The notes beneath the pieces were generated by a model. It saw only the letters and a program-made list of their open reading frames with translations. It did not search any database and had not been told where the DNA came from. A stretch of 19,609 bases of DNA from Clostridia bacterium (GTDB lineage Bacteria; Bacillota; Clostridia; Christensenellales; Aristaeellaceae), in the NCBI GenBank assembly GCA_024404275.1, contig JAKSQG010000016.1, forward strand, positions 1 to 19,609, read 5' to 3'. The translations under genes and the position numbers were made by a program. This document shows positions 1-8,678 of the stretch, piece after piece (position 1 is the stretch's first letter; each line of letters opens with the position of its first letter).

Positions 1-531
1 GGCCGCATGAAGAACGCCGCCCGCATCGTGATGGAGTTCAATGCTCTGCTGCCCGAGCAGGAAAAGCCCGAGTATACCGAGTGCCGGGAAGGCTTCTATC
101 ACCTGTGCGGCGTACAGGGCGATGAAGAAAACGCTATGGCGGTCTACATTCTGCGCGATCATGACGGCGAAAAGCTGGAGATCAAAAAGCAGCTGATGCT
201 CAAAGCCGCCGAATACCTGAACCTCAAGTACGGCGAGGGCACCGTGGCGGTCACGCTGCGTGATTCCTACCGCAACATGAAGGAAGTCATCGTGCAGTAT
301 CCCCACGTTATCGCCCGTGCCGAAAACGCCATCCGCAAGAATGGTCTCACTCCCGCTTCCAGCCCCGTACGCGGCGGCACGGACGGCGCCCGTCTCAGCT
401 TCATGGGTCTTCCCTGCCCCAACCTCGGCACCGCCGGCATGTACTGTCATGGCATCCATGAGCTGGCCGTTGTGGAAGATATGGAACGCATGATCGGTAT
501 TCTGACCGATATCGTACGTGCCGAAAAGTAA
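1..531 (+). CDS. pepT: Peptidase T (tripeptide aminopeptidase), C-terminal part
   Basis: This is the 3' end of a gene whose start lies before the window. The frame is open from base 1 (Gly-Arg, then Met at base 7) to TAA at 529-531, giving about 176 of the roughly 410 residues usual for the family. PepT is a cytoplasmic zinc exopeptidase of the M20 family that removes the N-terminal residue from tripeptides. Family signatures seen are a KNAARIVMEFNALLP segment followed by PEYTECREGFYHL in the lid/dimer region, then RGGTDGARLSFMGLPCPNLG and a late metal-ligand region, YCHGIHELAVVEDM, at the C-terminus. The methionine at base 7 is internal to the protein, not the start. No clear U-tract terminator follows; the next gene has its own promoter. 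Identification is firm; only the length is incomplete. Confidence 0.93.
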   Translation, partial: GRMKNAARIVMEFNALLPEQEKPEYTECREGFYHLCGVQGDEENAMAVYILRDHDGEKLEIKKQLMLKAAEYLNLKYGEGTVAVTLRDSYRNMKEVIVQYPHVIARAENAIRKNGLTPASSPVRGGTDGARLSFMGLPCPNLGTAGMYCHGIHELAVVEDMERMIGILTDIVRAEK

Positions 532-548
532 AATCTTTAAGTTGTCTG

Positions 549-575
549 TTGACATTTATCCCCATATCGTATAAT
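549..575 (+). promoter_or_regulatory. Putative sigma-A promoter of the GGDEF gene
   Basis: TTGACA at 549-554 and TATAAT at 570-575 are both perfect hexamers but are separated by only 15 bases, two fewer than optimal. It lies just after the pepT stop and would give a leader of about 115 bases before the GGDEF gene. The call rests on motif matching only. Confidence 0.55.
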
Positions 576-598
576 TTATACATACAAGCCTCTCTTTT

Positions 599-641
599 GA
601 GGGCGGGAACGCTTTTCAATGCCGAAAGCATCCCCGCCCTC
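599..641 (+). repeat. Leader hairpin upstream of the GGDEF gene
   Basis: GAGGGCGGG (599-607) and CCCGCCCTC (633-641) are perfect 9-base inverted arms. The enclosed bases can extend the stem through GCTTTTC and GAAAGC. No T-run follows the stem, so it is a poor intrinsic terminator. A competing short stem is possible between CCTC near 589-592 and GAGG at 599-602. It lies within the predicted 5' leader, so it may be a regulatory RNA structure. I could not match it to a known riboswitch class, including c-di-GMP riboswitches. Confidence 0.6.
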
Positions 642-699
642 CTGTTCTCCACAGAAATACTCAACACTCCATTTTGATATTGGCGAGGTATTTGACCGA

Positions 700-1830
700 A
701 TGATCATCTACATTGAAGTCAACATCATCTGTATGTCCATACTGATCATCCTGTTGTTCAGCACGCATAAGCAGCGTTTGACATCGCAAAAGGGACTGTA
801 GTACAACCGCCTGTTGATCTCCACCATTCTGATGTCCATCACCGACCTCATCGCCGGGGTTTTCGCAGGCGCAACCATTCCGGGAGCCCTGCAGATCCTT
901 TGGATCTCCAACATCATCTATCAGGTAACGCCTGTCATGGCCGGCAGTTTCTGGGTCATGTACAGTCTGCGTTCCCTGTACGATTCGGTGCCAAAGTGGA
1001 TTCCCACGCTGCTTGAAGTCTTATTTGGCTTTTTCTGTGTGTTTGTACTCCTTTCCCCTGTCTGCGGCACTGTTTTCACCCTCGATGAATACAACAACTA
1101 TCACCGTGGTTCCCTCATTTTTCTGCTTTGGATCTACGATTACACCCTGATGTTCCTTCCCTCCATCATTGCCTTCCTTCGCCGCAAAAAATCAAAAGAC
1201 TGGAAGCCGATCTTCCTGTTCCTGATCGCACCCGCCATCGGCTGCGTACTGCAGAACATCTTCTACGGTCTGACCACCACTCAGGCGGGTATCACCATTT
1301 CCGCATTGGAAATCTATGTGATGCTGCAGGCACATGAAATCTCCGACGAACGCATGAGAAGCCGCCTGATTGATCAGCTCTCCCGTACCGATCAGCTGAC
1401 CGGTCTGCCCAACCGCCGTGCCTGCGACCTTTTGATTGACCAGATAGATCCGTCCGTGTCACTTGGTGTCGTCTTCTTCGACATGAACGGTCTGAAACAT
1501 GTCAATGACACCCTTGGTCATGCTTCCGGCGATCAGTTGGTCATCAACTTCGCCAGACTGGCGGACAGTATCGTGCCCACTGAGTGCATCTTCCGTATCA
1601 GCGGCGACGAGTTCGTCATCCTGCTGACAGAGATCACCCGTGAAGATTTTGACGTCACCACCGACAAGCTGCGTAACGCTGTCGTCAAGCGCGGAGATAT
1701 CGCTGCCATGGGCTGCTGTTATGCTGCCGCCGCCGGTGATGTACGCTCCGTAATTCATGATGCCGAGAAGGATATGTACAACGACAAGCGCCGTTACTAT
1801 CTTGAAACCGGTCACGACCGCCGTCACTGA
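700..1830 (+). pseudogene. Membrane GGDEF-domain protein (putative diguanylate cyclase), interrupted by an in-frame TAG
   Basis: Reading from ATG 700 (GGCGAGG at 682-688 upstream) gives a membrane start, MIIYIEVNIICMSILIILL. At codon 34 (799-801) the frame meets TAG, then stays open to TGA at 1828-1830. The rejoined protein would be 376 residues: six to seven hydrophobic segments in about residues 1-210, then a GGDEF domain from about residue 222. Domain landmarks are DQLTGLPNRR, FFDMNGLKHVNDTLGHASGD, the signature SGDEF at residues 301-305 (an accepted variant of GGDEF), and the closing DAEKDMYNDKRR. The allosteric RxxD inhibitory site is absent (VPTE at that position). The family makes c-di-GMP from two GTP. 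A downstream TTG at 814 could start a shortened protein, but it lacks a well-placed ribosome-binding site and would lose the first membrane segment. It is either a nonsense mutant, a base-call error or a suppressed amber codon. Confidence 0.8.
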
Positions 1831-1848
1831 TTTCAAAAAAGGCATGTT

Positions 1849-1877
1849 AAAACCCCCGGCAAGTGCCGGGGGCTTTT
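1849..1877. terminator. Bidirectional intrinsic terminator between the GGDEF gene and thrS
   Basis: The stem CCCCCGGC (1853-1860), loop AAGT and GCCGGGGG (1865-1872) is flanked by AAAA on the left and CTTTTGTTT on the right. It therefore works as a terminator in both directions for the convergent GGDEF gene and thrS. Confidence 0.9.
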
Positions 1878-1887
1878 GTTTGTATCC

Positions 1888-3675
<1,788 letters not shown>

Positions 3676-3713
3676 TGCTGTTTTCCTCCTGTTTCAATCG
3701 GGTTGGAGGCACC

Positions 3714-3751
3714 AAAAAAGCGCCCGCCCATGGCACTGCCGGGACGAACGC
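3714..3751 (-). terminator. Regulated terminator of the thrS T-box leader
   Basis: On the minus strand the arms 3751-3742 and 3729-3720 pair over 10 positions with three G-U pairs, followed by TTTTTT at 3719-3714. The arm next to the T-box motif is placed so that an antiterminator can compete with it. Confidence 0.85.
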
Positions 3752-3938
3752 CTGATCACGGGCATCCGCGGTTCCACCCTGCTTGTTTTTCAACCACTCT
3801 TCATGCTGTTTCGGGCATGAGCCGCCCTTTGTCCGGAGGCGGTACCCGCTCTCTGCCGACCGCAACGCGCTTCCAGCCTTGACGCGTCTCTCTGTGCGGG
3901 GCAAACGCAGACATGTCCTCCATCATCCAAACGGAACA
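3714..3938 (-). ncRNA. T-box riboswitch leader of thrS (threonine, specifier ACC)
   Basis: The exact T-box sequence AGGGTGGAACCGCG lies on the minus strand at 3780-3767. Stem I can be drawn with base arms GGAGG (minus strand of 3917-3921) and CCTCC (minus strand of 3835-3839). An AGAGAG run and a GCUG (GNUG-type) apical loop lie inside the stem. The codon just before the 3' arm is ACC (3843-3841), a threonine codon followed by G, as expected for the specifier. After the T-box motif, GCGTTCGTCC (3751-3742) pairs with GGGCGGGCGC (3729-3720), allowing G-U pairs, and is followed by T6, forming the terminator. In this class, uncharged tRNA-Thr binds the specifier and the T-box and prevents termination. 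The T-box motif and terminator are directly seen; the stem I fold is my hand model. Confidence 0.93.
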
Positions 3939-3944
3939 GATTCA

Positions 3945-3973
3945 AGTTTACTCTCCCTTGCCCCTTCTGTCAA
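3945..3973 (-). promoter_or_regulatory. thrS promoter
   Basis: On the minus strand TTGACA (3973-3968) and TAAACT (3950-3945) are separated by 17 bases. Transcription would start near 3938, just before stem I of the T-box leader. Confidence 0.75.
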
Positions 3974-4004
3974 GCATTTTCAGCCCGCCATGCCGCAAAT
4001 TCCT

Positions 4005-4050
4005 TTGCAAAAGCAGGCGCTTTTGGCTGTAACGAAAGGCTTGCAAAAGC
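4005..4050 (+). repeat. Two copies of TTGCAAAAGC upstream of tig
   Basis: The 10-base sequence TTGCAAAAGC occurs at 4005-4014 and 4041-4050, 36 bases apart. The second copy contains the -35 box of the tig promoter. The first is part of an inverted repeat, CAAAAGC (4008-4014) / GCTTTTG (4019-4025). It could be a paired regulator site; no regulator is identified. Confidence 0.6.
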
Positions 4051-4069
4051 CTCGTATCCGTGTTATAAT
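4041..4069 (+). promoter_or_regulatory. tig promoter
   Basis: TTGCAA at 4041-4046 and TATAAT at 4064-4069 are spaced by 17 bases. The start site would fall near 4076, about 65 bases before the tig start codon. It diverges from the thrS promoter. Confidence 0.75.
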
Positions 4070-4140
4070 TCAGAATGTGTGCGAATGCATAAATTAGGCG
4101 TACGGCGGCAACAGATCCGCCGCCGCAGGAGGGTTCTGAC

Positions 4141-5442
4141 ATGAGTTACACCGTTGAAAAGATTGCAAGCAATAAAATCAAGATCTCCTTTACGGAGAGC
4201 GCCGAAGCCTTTGAGGAGGCCATGAAAAAGGCCTACCTGAAGATCCGCGGCCGTATCAATGTGCCCGGCTGGCGCAAGGGCAAGGCTCCCCGCAAGATGA
4301 TTGAAAATATGTACGGCGAAGCCGTCTTCTATGATGACGCCTTCGAAATTATCGCCCAGCCCGCCTATGACGAGGCCATCAAGAACGACAACCTGCAGCC
4401 CGTCGATCGTCCCCAGGTGGACATCAAGCAGATCGAATCCGGCAAGGAACTGCAGTTCGACATCGAAGTCTTTGTCAAGCCCGATGTGACCCTGGGCCAG
4501 TACAAGGGCGTCGAAGCCGAAAAGAAGATTGAAAAGATCACCGATGAAGCCATCAACGCCCGCATCGACCGCGATGTGGAAAAGGCTTCCACCACCGAAG
4601 ATGTGGAAGGCCGTGCTGTTGAAAACGGCGACATCGTCAACCTCGACTATGCCGGTTCCGTGGACGGCGTTGCCTTTGAGGGCGGCACCGCTCAGAGCCA
4701 GACCCTGACCATCGGCTCCAACATGTTCATCCCCGGCTTTGAAGAGCAGATGGTGGGCATGAACATCGGCGAAGAGAAGGACCTGAACGTTACCTTCCCC
4801 GAGCAGTATCACGCCGAAAACCTGGCCGGCAAGGCTGCCGTGTTCCATGTCAAGGTCAACGGCATTCAGGTCAAGGTCAAGCCCGAGCTGAACGATGACT
4901 TTGCCGCCGACGTTTCCGAATTCGAGACCTTCGAAGCCTACAAGGCCAACATCGTTTCCGAGCTGGAAAAGAATGCCGCCGACCGCGCTGAGGGCGCTCT
5001 GGAAGATGCCCTGCTGCAGAAGGTCGTCGACGCCGCCGATTGCGACATTCCCGATGCCATGGTGGATGACGAAGCCATGAACATGCAGCGCGAAATGGAA
5101 ATGCGTATGGCCTATCAGGGCATCCGCTACGAAGATTACCTGCAGTACATGGGTCAGACCGCCGAGCAGGTGCTGAACGACATGAAGCCCGAAGCCAAGA
5201 ACCGCGTCAAGACCAACCTGGTGCTGGAAGCCGTTGCCAAGGCCGAAGCCCTGGAAGTCTCCGATGAGGATCTGGAAGCCACCTACGCCGATCAGGCCAA
5301 GCGCATGGGTCAGGAAGTCGAAGCCTTCAAGGCCAACCTCACCGATGGTCAGAAAGACTATCTGAAGGAAACCGCCATGATCAAGAAGACCATCGACCTG
5401 ATCAAGGACAACGCCGTCATCACCGAAAAGGAAGCTGAATAA
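4141..5442 (+). CDS. tig: Trigger factor, ribosome-associated chaperone and peptidyl-prolyl isomerase
   Basis: The 433-residue product binds the ribosome exit tunnel and shields nascent chains. An AGGAGGG site at 4127-4133, eight bases before ATG 4141, sets the start. The N-terminal ribosome-binding domain carries the signature loop as PGWRKGKAPRKMIE (family GFRxGxxP, here with Trp). The FKBP-like isomerase domain runs from about residue 160 to 245, opening with GDIVNLDYAGSVDGVAFEGG and including FIPGFEEQMVGM. The C-terminal half is a charged helical substrate-binding domain ending in ITEKEAE. Length is typical. It heads the tig-clpP-clpX cluster common in Firmicutes, though the palindrome after it may separate transcription of tig from clpP. 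The identification is secure. Confidence 0.97.
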   Translation: MSYTVEKIASNKIKISFTESAEAFEEAMKKAYLKIRGRINVPGWRKGKAPRKMIENMYGEAVFYDDAFEIIAQPAYDEAIKNDNLQPVDRPQVDIKQIESGKELQFDIEVFVKPDVTLGQYKGVEAEKKIEKITDEAINARIDRDVEKASTTEDVEGRAVENGDIVNLDYAGSVDGVAFEGGTAQSQTLTIGSNMFIPGFEEQMVGMNIGEEKDLNVTFPEQYHAENLAGKAAVFHVKVNGIQVKVKPELNDDFAADVSEFETFEAYKANIVSELEKNAADRAEGALEDALLQKVVDAADCDIPDAMVDDEAMNMQREMEMRMAYQGIRYEDYLQYMGQTAEQVLNDMKPEAKNRVKTNLVLEAVAKAEALEVSDEDLEATYADQAKRMGQEVEAFKANLTDGQKDYLKETAMIKKTIDLIKDNAVITEKEAE

Positions 5443-5453
5443 GCTCCATCACA

Positions 5454-5481
5454 GGTCAAATTCGACAAGCGCGGGTATAAT
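5454..5481 (+). promoter_or_regulatory. Candidate clpP promoter with a CtsR-like half site
   Basis: TATAAT at 5476-5481 sits in the loop of the tig-clpP palindrome, 43 bases before the clpP start. The -35 region is weak (GGTCAA at 5454-5459, 16-base spacer). GGTCAAA at 5454-5460 matches one half of the CtsR heptad repeat known upstream of clp genes in Firmicutes, but the second half after a 3-base gap (GACAAGC) does not match well. It is tentative. Confidence 0.4.
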
Positions 5482-5494
5482 ATCCGCGCTTGTC
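5464..5494. repeat. Perfect 11-base inverted repeat between tig and clpP
   Basis: GACAAGCGCGG (5464-5474) and CCGCGCTTGTC (5484-5494) are exact inverted arms around a 9-base loop that contains TATAAT. It starts 21 bases after the tig stop. It could be a weak terminator of tig, but there is no T-run. It could also be an operator over the clpP promoter. The spacing resembles the CIRCE operator layout (9-base arms, 9-base spacer), but the arm sequence does not match CIRCE. Confidence 0.8.
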
Positions 5495-5524
5495 TTGGTA
5501 AAAGGCACTATAAGGAGGTGCAAC

Positions 5525-6112
5525 ATGAGCATTTTGGTTCCCAATGTCGTGGAACGCAGCAGCAATGGCGAACGCGTTTACGATCTGTATTCCCGTCTTC
5601 TGAAAGACCGCATTATCTTCCTGACCGATGAAATCACCGATCAGACCGCCAACATTGTCATCGCCCAGATGCTGTTCCTGGAGATGGATAATCCCGGCGC
5701 CGATATTTCGCTGTACATCAACAGCCCCGGCGGCTCCGTTACCGCGGGCATGGCCATTTACGACACCATGAACTACATCAAGTGCGATGTGCGCACCGTT
5801 TGTGTGGGTCTGGCTGCCTCCATGGGAGCCTTCCTGCTGATGAGCGGCACCAAGGGCAAACGCCTTGCCCTGCCCAACAGCGAGGTCATGATCCATCAGC
5901 CGCTGGGCGGCGCCAGCGGTCAGGCCACCGATGTGGAAATCCGTGCCAAATGGCTGCTGCGCACCAAGGATAAAATGATGCGCATGATGAGCGAAATGAC
6001 CGGCAAGACCGAGGAACAGGTGCGTGCCGACTGTGAGCGCGACTATTTCATGACCGCCGAGGAAGCGCTGGAATACGGCATCATCGACGAGATCTATACC
6101 CCCCGCAAGTAA
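5525..6112 (+). CDS. clpP: ATP-dependent Clp protease proteolytic subunit
   Basis: The 195-residue serine peptidase forms the double-ring proteolytic chamber that works with ClpX. I chose ATG 5525 because AAGGAGG (5512-5518) precedes it at the right distance and the protein then begins MSILVPNVVERSSNGERVYD like other ClpP proteins. An earlier in-frame start at 5495 would fall next to the palindrome and add ten unusual residues. The catalytic triad is visible: Ser99 in AASMGAF, His124 in MIHQPLGG and Asp173 in ERDYFM. The oxyanion glycine motif NSPGGSVTAG is intact. Length is normal for the family. It is followed 17 bases later by clpX. Confidence 0.98.
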   Translation: MSILVPNVVERSSNGERVYDLYSRLLKDRIIFLTDEITDQTANIVIAQMLFLEMDNPGADISLYINSPGGSVTAGMAIYDTMNYIKCDVRTVCVGLAASMGAFLLMSGTKGKRLALPNSEVMIHQPLGGASGQATDVEIRAKWLLRTKDKMMRMMSEMTGKTEEQVRADCERDYFMTAEEALEYGIIDEIYTPRK

Positions 6113-6129
6113 TCTTTCCGAGGTACACT

Positions 6130-7443
6130 ATGTCCAGAGATGATTTTTCCTCCCGCAAGCTTCACCGCTGCAGCTTCTGCGGCAAAACGCAGGATCAGGT
6201 GCAGCGGCTGATTGCCGGCCCCGGCGCGTTCATCTGCGATGAGTGCGTGCGTCTGTGCAGCGAGATCGTCAACGATGACGCCGCTGCCCAGATGTCTGCC
6301 GCTCCCGCCTCCAACATGGAAATTCCGCTGCCCGCCGAAATGAAGCAGGTGCTGGATGACTATGTGATCGGGCAGGAAGAGGCCAAGCGTGCGCTGTGCG
6401 TTGCGGTGTACAACCACTACAAGCGCATCAACGCCGTCTCGAAGGCCGGCGATGTGGAGCTGCAGAAGTCCAACATTCTGATGATCGGTCCCACGGGCTG
6501 CGGCAAGACCTATCTGGCGCAGTCTTTGGCCCGCATCCTCAAGGTACCCTTTGCCATTGCCGATGCCACTGCCCTGACCGAAGCCGGCTATGTCGGTGAG
6601 GACGTTGAAAACATCCTCCTGCGCCTCATTCAGGCCGCGGACGGCGATATCCGTGCCGCGCAGCGCGGCATCATCTATATCGATGAGATCGATAAGATCG
6701 CCCGCAAAGGCGAAAACGTATCCATCACCCGCGATGTCAGCGGCGAAGGCGTGCAGCAGGCACTGCTCAAGATTCTGGAAGGCACTGTGGCCAACGTGCC
6801 CCCGCAGGGCGGCCGCAAGCACCCCCAGCAGGAGTTTTTGCAGATTGACACCACCAACATCCTGTTCATTTGCGGCGGTGCCTTTGATGGCCTTGCCCCC
6901 ATCATTCAGCAGCGTGTCGGTGCCCGCAGTCTGGGCTTCGGTGCCAAACTGACGGATGATACCAACGGCAGCGAGACCGGTGCTGTGCTCAGCCAGGTGC
7001 GTCCCGAGGACCTGATGAAGTTCGGTCTGATTCCCGAGTTCATCGGCCGTCTGCCCGTGACCGTCACCCTGAATCCGCTGGATGAAAAAGCGCTGGTGCG
7101 CATCCTGACCGAGCCCAAGAACGCGCTGGTACGCCAGTATCAGCGTCTGCTCGATATGGACCATGTGCAGCTCAGCTTTGATGAAGATGCCCTCACCGCC
7201 ATTGCCCATGTAGCCATGCAGCAGAAGAGCGGTGCCCGCGGTCTGCGTGCCATCATCGAAAAAGCGCTGCTCAACACCATGTTCGACCTGCCTTCCCAGA
7301 AGGATGTGCTCGAATGCCGTATCACCCGCGAGGTAATCAACGATGGTGCAGCGCCCACCCTGACCCGCGGAGAGCGTACCCTGCCGGTCAAGCGCACCCG
7401 CAAGGCCCTGCCCAAGAAGGCTGCCGAATCCGATGCCATCTGA
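6130..7443 (+). CDS. clpX: ATP-dependent Clp protease ATP-binding subunit ClpX
   Basis: The 437-residue AAA+ unfoldase recognises, unfolds and threads substrates into ClpP. The N-terminal zinc-binding domain has C14, C17, C36 and C39 (CSFC...CDEC). The Walker A motif GPTGCGKT is at residues 120-127, the pore-loop segment GYVGEDVEN follows, and the Walker B motif IIYIDEID carries D185-E186. A ClpP-contact IGF-type loop is likely in the segment SLGFGAKLTDD. Sensor and small-domain motifs such as GARGLRAIIE occur near the C-terminus. A GAGG site six bases before ATG 6130 supports the start. The gene lies 17 bases after clpP, and its last 11 bases overlap the next gene. Confidence 0.98.
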   Translation: MSRDDFSSRKLHRCSFCGKTQDQVQRLIAGPGAFICDECVRLCSEIVNDDAAAQMSAAPASNMEIPLPAEMKQVLDDYVIGQEEAKRALCVAVYNHYKRINAVSKAGDVELQKSNILMIGPTGCGKTYLAQSLARILKVPFAIADATALTEAGYVGEDVENILLRLIQAADGDIRAAQRGIIYIDEIDKIARKGENVSITRDVSGEGVQQALLKILEGTVANVPPQGGRKHPQQEFLQIDTTNILFICGGAFDGLAPIIQQRVGARSLGFGAKLTDDTNGSETGAVLSQVRPEDLMKFGLIPEFIGRLPVTVTLNPLDEKALVRILTEPKNALVRQYQRLLDMDHVQLSFDEDALTAIAHVAMQQKSGARGLRAIIEKALLNTMFDLPSQKDVLECRITREVINDGAAPTLTRGERTLPVKRTRKALPKKAAESDAI

Positions 7444-7951
7444 CAAACGGTTGGGACGCTATGACTCCCCTTTGGGGCTCATGGTGCTGGAAGAAACAAA
7501 CGGTGCGCTTTCCGGCGCATGGTTTGAAGGACAGCGGTATTTTACGCCGCCCGAGGATTTTTTGTTCTGCACATCACCGCTTCTGCAACAGGCATTTCAG
7601 TGGCTGGATGTTTATTTTGATGGGCATGACCCGGGCGAATGCCCACCGCTGTGTCCCGAGGGTTCACCCTTCCGCCGGCTCATCTGGAATGAGCTGCGGC
7701 TGATTCCCTACGGAAAGGTCACTACCTATGGTCTCCTGGCAGCAAAAGCCGCACAGCAGCTGGGGAAGCCGCGTATGTCAGCACAGGCGGTTGGCGGCGC
7801 CGTCGGGCATAATCCACTGTCGGTTTTCATTCCCTGTCATCGTGTCATCGGCACCGATGGCTCCCTGACCGGCTATGCCGGCGGTTTGGAAAAGAAAACA
7901 GCGCTGCTGCAGCTGGAAAAAGCCGACCTTACCCGGCTGTATATTCCCTGA
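7433..7951 (+). CDS. ogt: Methylated-DNA--protein-cysteine methyltransferase
   Basis: The 172-residue suicide DNA-repair protein transfers methyl groups from O6-methylguanine or O4-methylthymine to its own cysteine. The active-site motif IPCHRV places the acceptor at C135. It is preceded by the helix-turn-helix region PYGKVTTYGLLAAKAA with the conserved AVGGAVGHNPL and followed by GTDGSLTGYAGGLEKK, all typical of Ogt/AGT. The N-terminal half (about residues 1-80) is the less conserved ribonuclease-like domain. The start ATG overlaps the clpX end in another frame, and the ribosome-binding site is weak (AGAAGG, 12 bases upstream), suggesting translational coupling to clpX. It is followed by a strong terminator. 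The family is certain; ogt rather than another paralogue name is by length and domain layout. Confidence 0.93.
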   Translation: MPSDKRLGRYDSPLGLMVLEETNGALSGAWFEGQRYFTPPEDFLFCTSPLLQQAFQWLDVYFDGHDPGECPPLCPEGSPFRRLIWNELRLIPYGKVTTYGLLAAKAAQQLGKPRMSAQAVGGAVGHNPLSVFIPCHRVIGTDGSLTGYAGGLEKKTALLQLEKADLTRLYIP

Positions 7952-7958
7952 CAAAAGC

Positions 7959-7991
7959 AAAACCTTGCACAATGAAAGTGCAAGGTTTTTT
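7959..7991. terminator. Bidirectional terminator between ogt and the HD-domain gene
   Basis: AAAACCTTGCAC (7959-7970), loop AATGAAA and GTGCAAGGTTTT (7978-7989) form a perfect stem followed by more T residues. The A-run at the left lets it act on the minus strand too. Both genes converge here. Confidence 0.93.
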
Positions 7992-8002
7992 CTTACTCTT
8001 TT

Positions 8003-8587
8003 TCAGCGGATATTTCCCAGCTCGTGATTCTTCTTCAGCATCGCATCCGCCAGTTCAAACAGCTTTTCCGAACCCAACTTGGTTTGGGTATGCCGGCCGT
8101 ACACCTGCTCCAGCGTTACATTGTGCTGGCGCCAGTCGCCGCCGTTGTTGGAGTCATTGAGCATCAGCGGCTGCATGTTATCCATGGCGTGGGCATAGCG
8201 GGATTCGGGCGTTTTTGCCTCTTCGAACTCATCAAAAAGAGCCGTCAGCTCCGCCTGCTGATCGGGCGGCAGAATGGCAAAAATACGCTGCTTGGCCGCC
8301 TCCTCACGTGCCTTCTGCGATTTCTGCGCTTCGAGATCATAGGCATAGGTATCGCCCGCGTCGATCTCAACGATATCATGGATCAGGCACATGATCATGA
8401 CCCGTGCAATGTCCACCGGCTCGTTGGCGTATTCCTTGAGCAGGTACGCCATGATGGCCATGTGCCAGGCGTGCTCAGCGTCATTTTCCCTGCGTCCGCC
8501 GCCCGAAAGATGCGTTTGACGCAGGATATTTTTTTCTTTATCGATCTCCAGTGAAAACGCCATCTGGCGCTCAAGCCTTTCGTCCAT
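8003..8587 (-). CDS. HD-domain metal-dependent phosphohydrolase (HDDC2/YfbR-like)
   Basis: The 194-residue protein has the HD motif series: H39 in ENDAEHAWH, H70-D71 in CLIHDIVEIDAGDT and D136 in AHAMDNMQP. This pattern and the spacing fit the HD_3 group (5'-deoxynucleotidase-like, HDDC2/YfbR family), whose members hydrolyse nucleoside monophosphates in the cytoplasm. The natural substrate cannot be read from the sequence. A GAAAGGG site lies upstream of the ATG at 8585-8587. Upstream, a TTGCGG-17-TATAAT promoter (minus strand, 8648-8643 and 8625-8620) drives it, diverging from the GntR-type gene. It is probably a single-gene unit ending at the shared terminator. The family is sure; the exact function is not. 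Confidence 0.88.
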   Translation of the reverse strand: MDERLERQMAFSLEIDKEKNILRQTHLSGGGRRENDAEHAWHMAIMAYLLKEYANEPVDIARVMIMCLIHDIVEIDAGDTYAYDLEAQKSQKAREEAAKQRIFAILPPDQQAELTALFDEFEEAKTPESRYAHAMDNMQPLMLNDSNNGGDWRQHNVTLEQVYGRHTQTKLGSEKLFELADAMLKKNHELGNIR

Positions 8588-8619
8588 TTTCTTATCCCTT
8601 TCAGTTCATTTTTTATCAG

Positions 8620-8648
8620 ATTATAGCATTTTTATTTCAATTCCGCAA
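8620..8648 (-). promoter_or_regulatory. Promoter of the HD-domain gene
   Basis: On the minus strand TTGCGG (8648-8643) and TATAAT (8625-8620) are spaced by 17 bases, and transcription would begin near 8613. The -35 box overlaps the first GCAATATT repeat. Confidence 0.6.
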
Positions 8649-8662
8649 TATTATGCAATATT
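8645..8662. repeat. Tandem GCAATATT repeat between divergent promoters
   Basis: GCAATATT occurs at 8645-8652 and 8655-8662, a 10-base period (about one helical turn). It lies between the -35 boxes of the two divergent promoters, a typical place for a regulator site. The binding protein is unknown; the adjacent GntR-type protein is the obvious candidate. Confidence 0.55.
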
Positions 8663-8678
8663 TGATGCGAAAGATGCT

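Noticed and set aside
619..699. Earlier start of the GGDEF protein at ATG 619
   Set aside because: It lies inside the leader hairpin, has no ribosome-binding site and adds a Pro/Ser-rich stretch not expected before the first membrane segment.
5464..5494. CIRCE element upstream of clpP
   Set aside because: The 9-base spacer is suggestive, but the arms do not match the TTAGCACTC sequence of CIRCE.
6094..7446. Minus-strand open frame of 450 codons opposite clpX
   Set aside because: clpX is certain on the plus strand, and the reverse frame has no motif.
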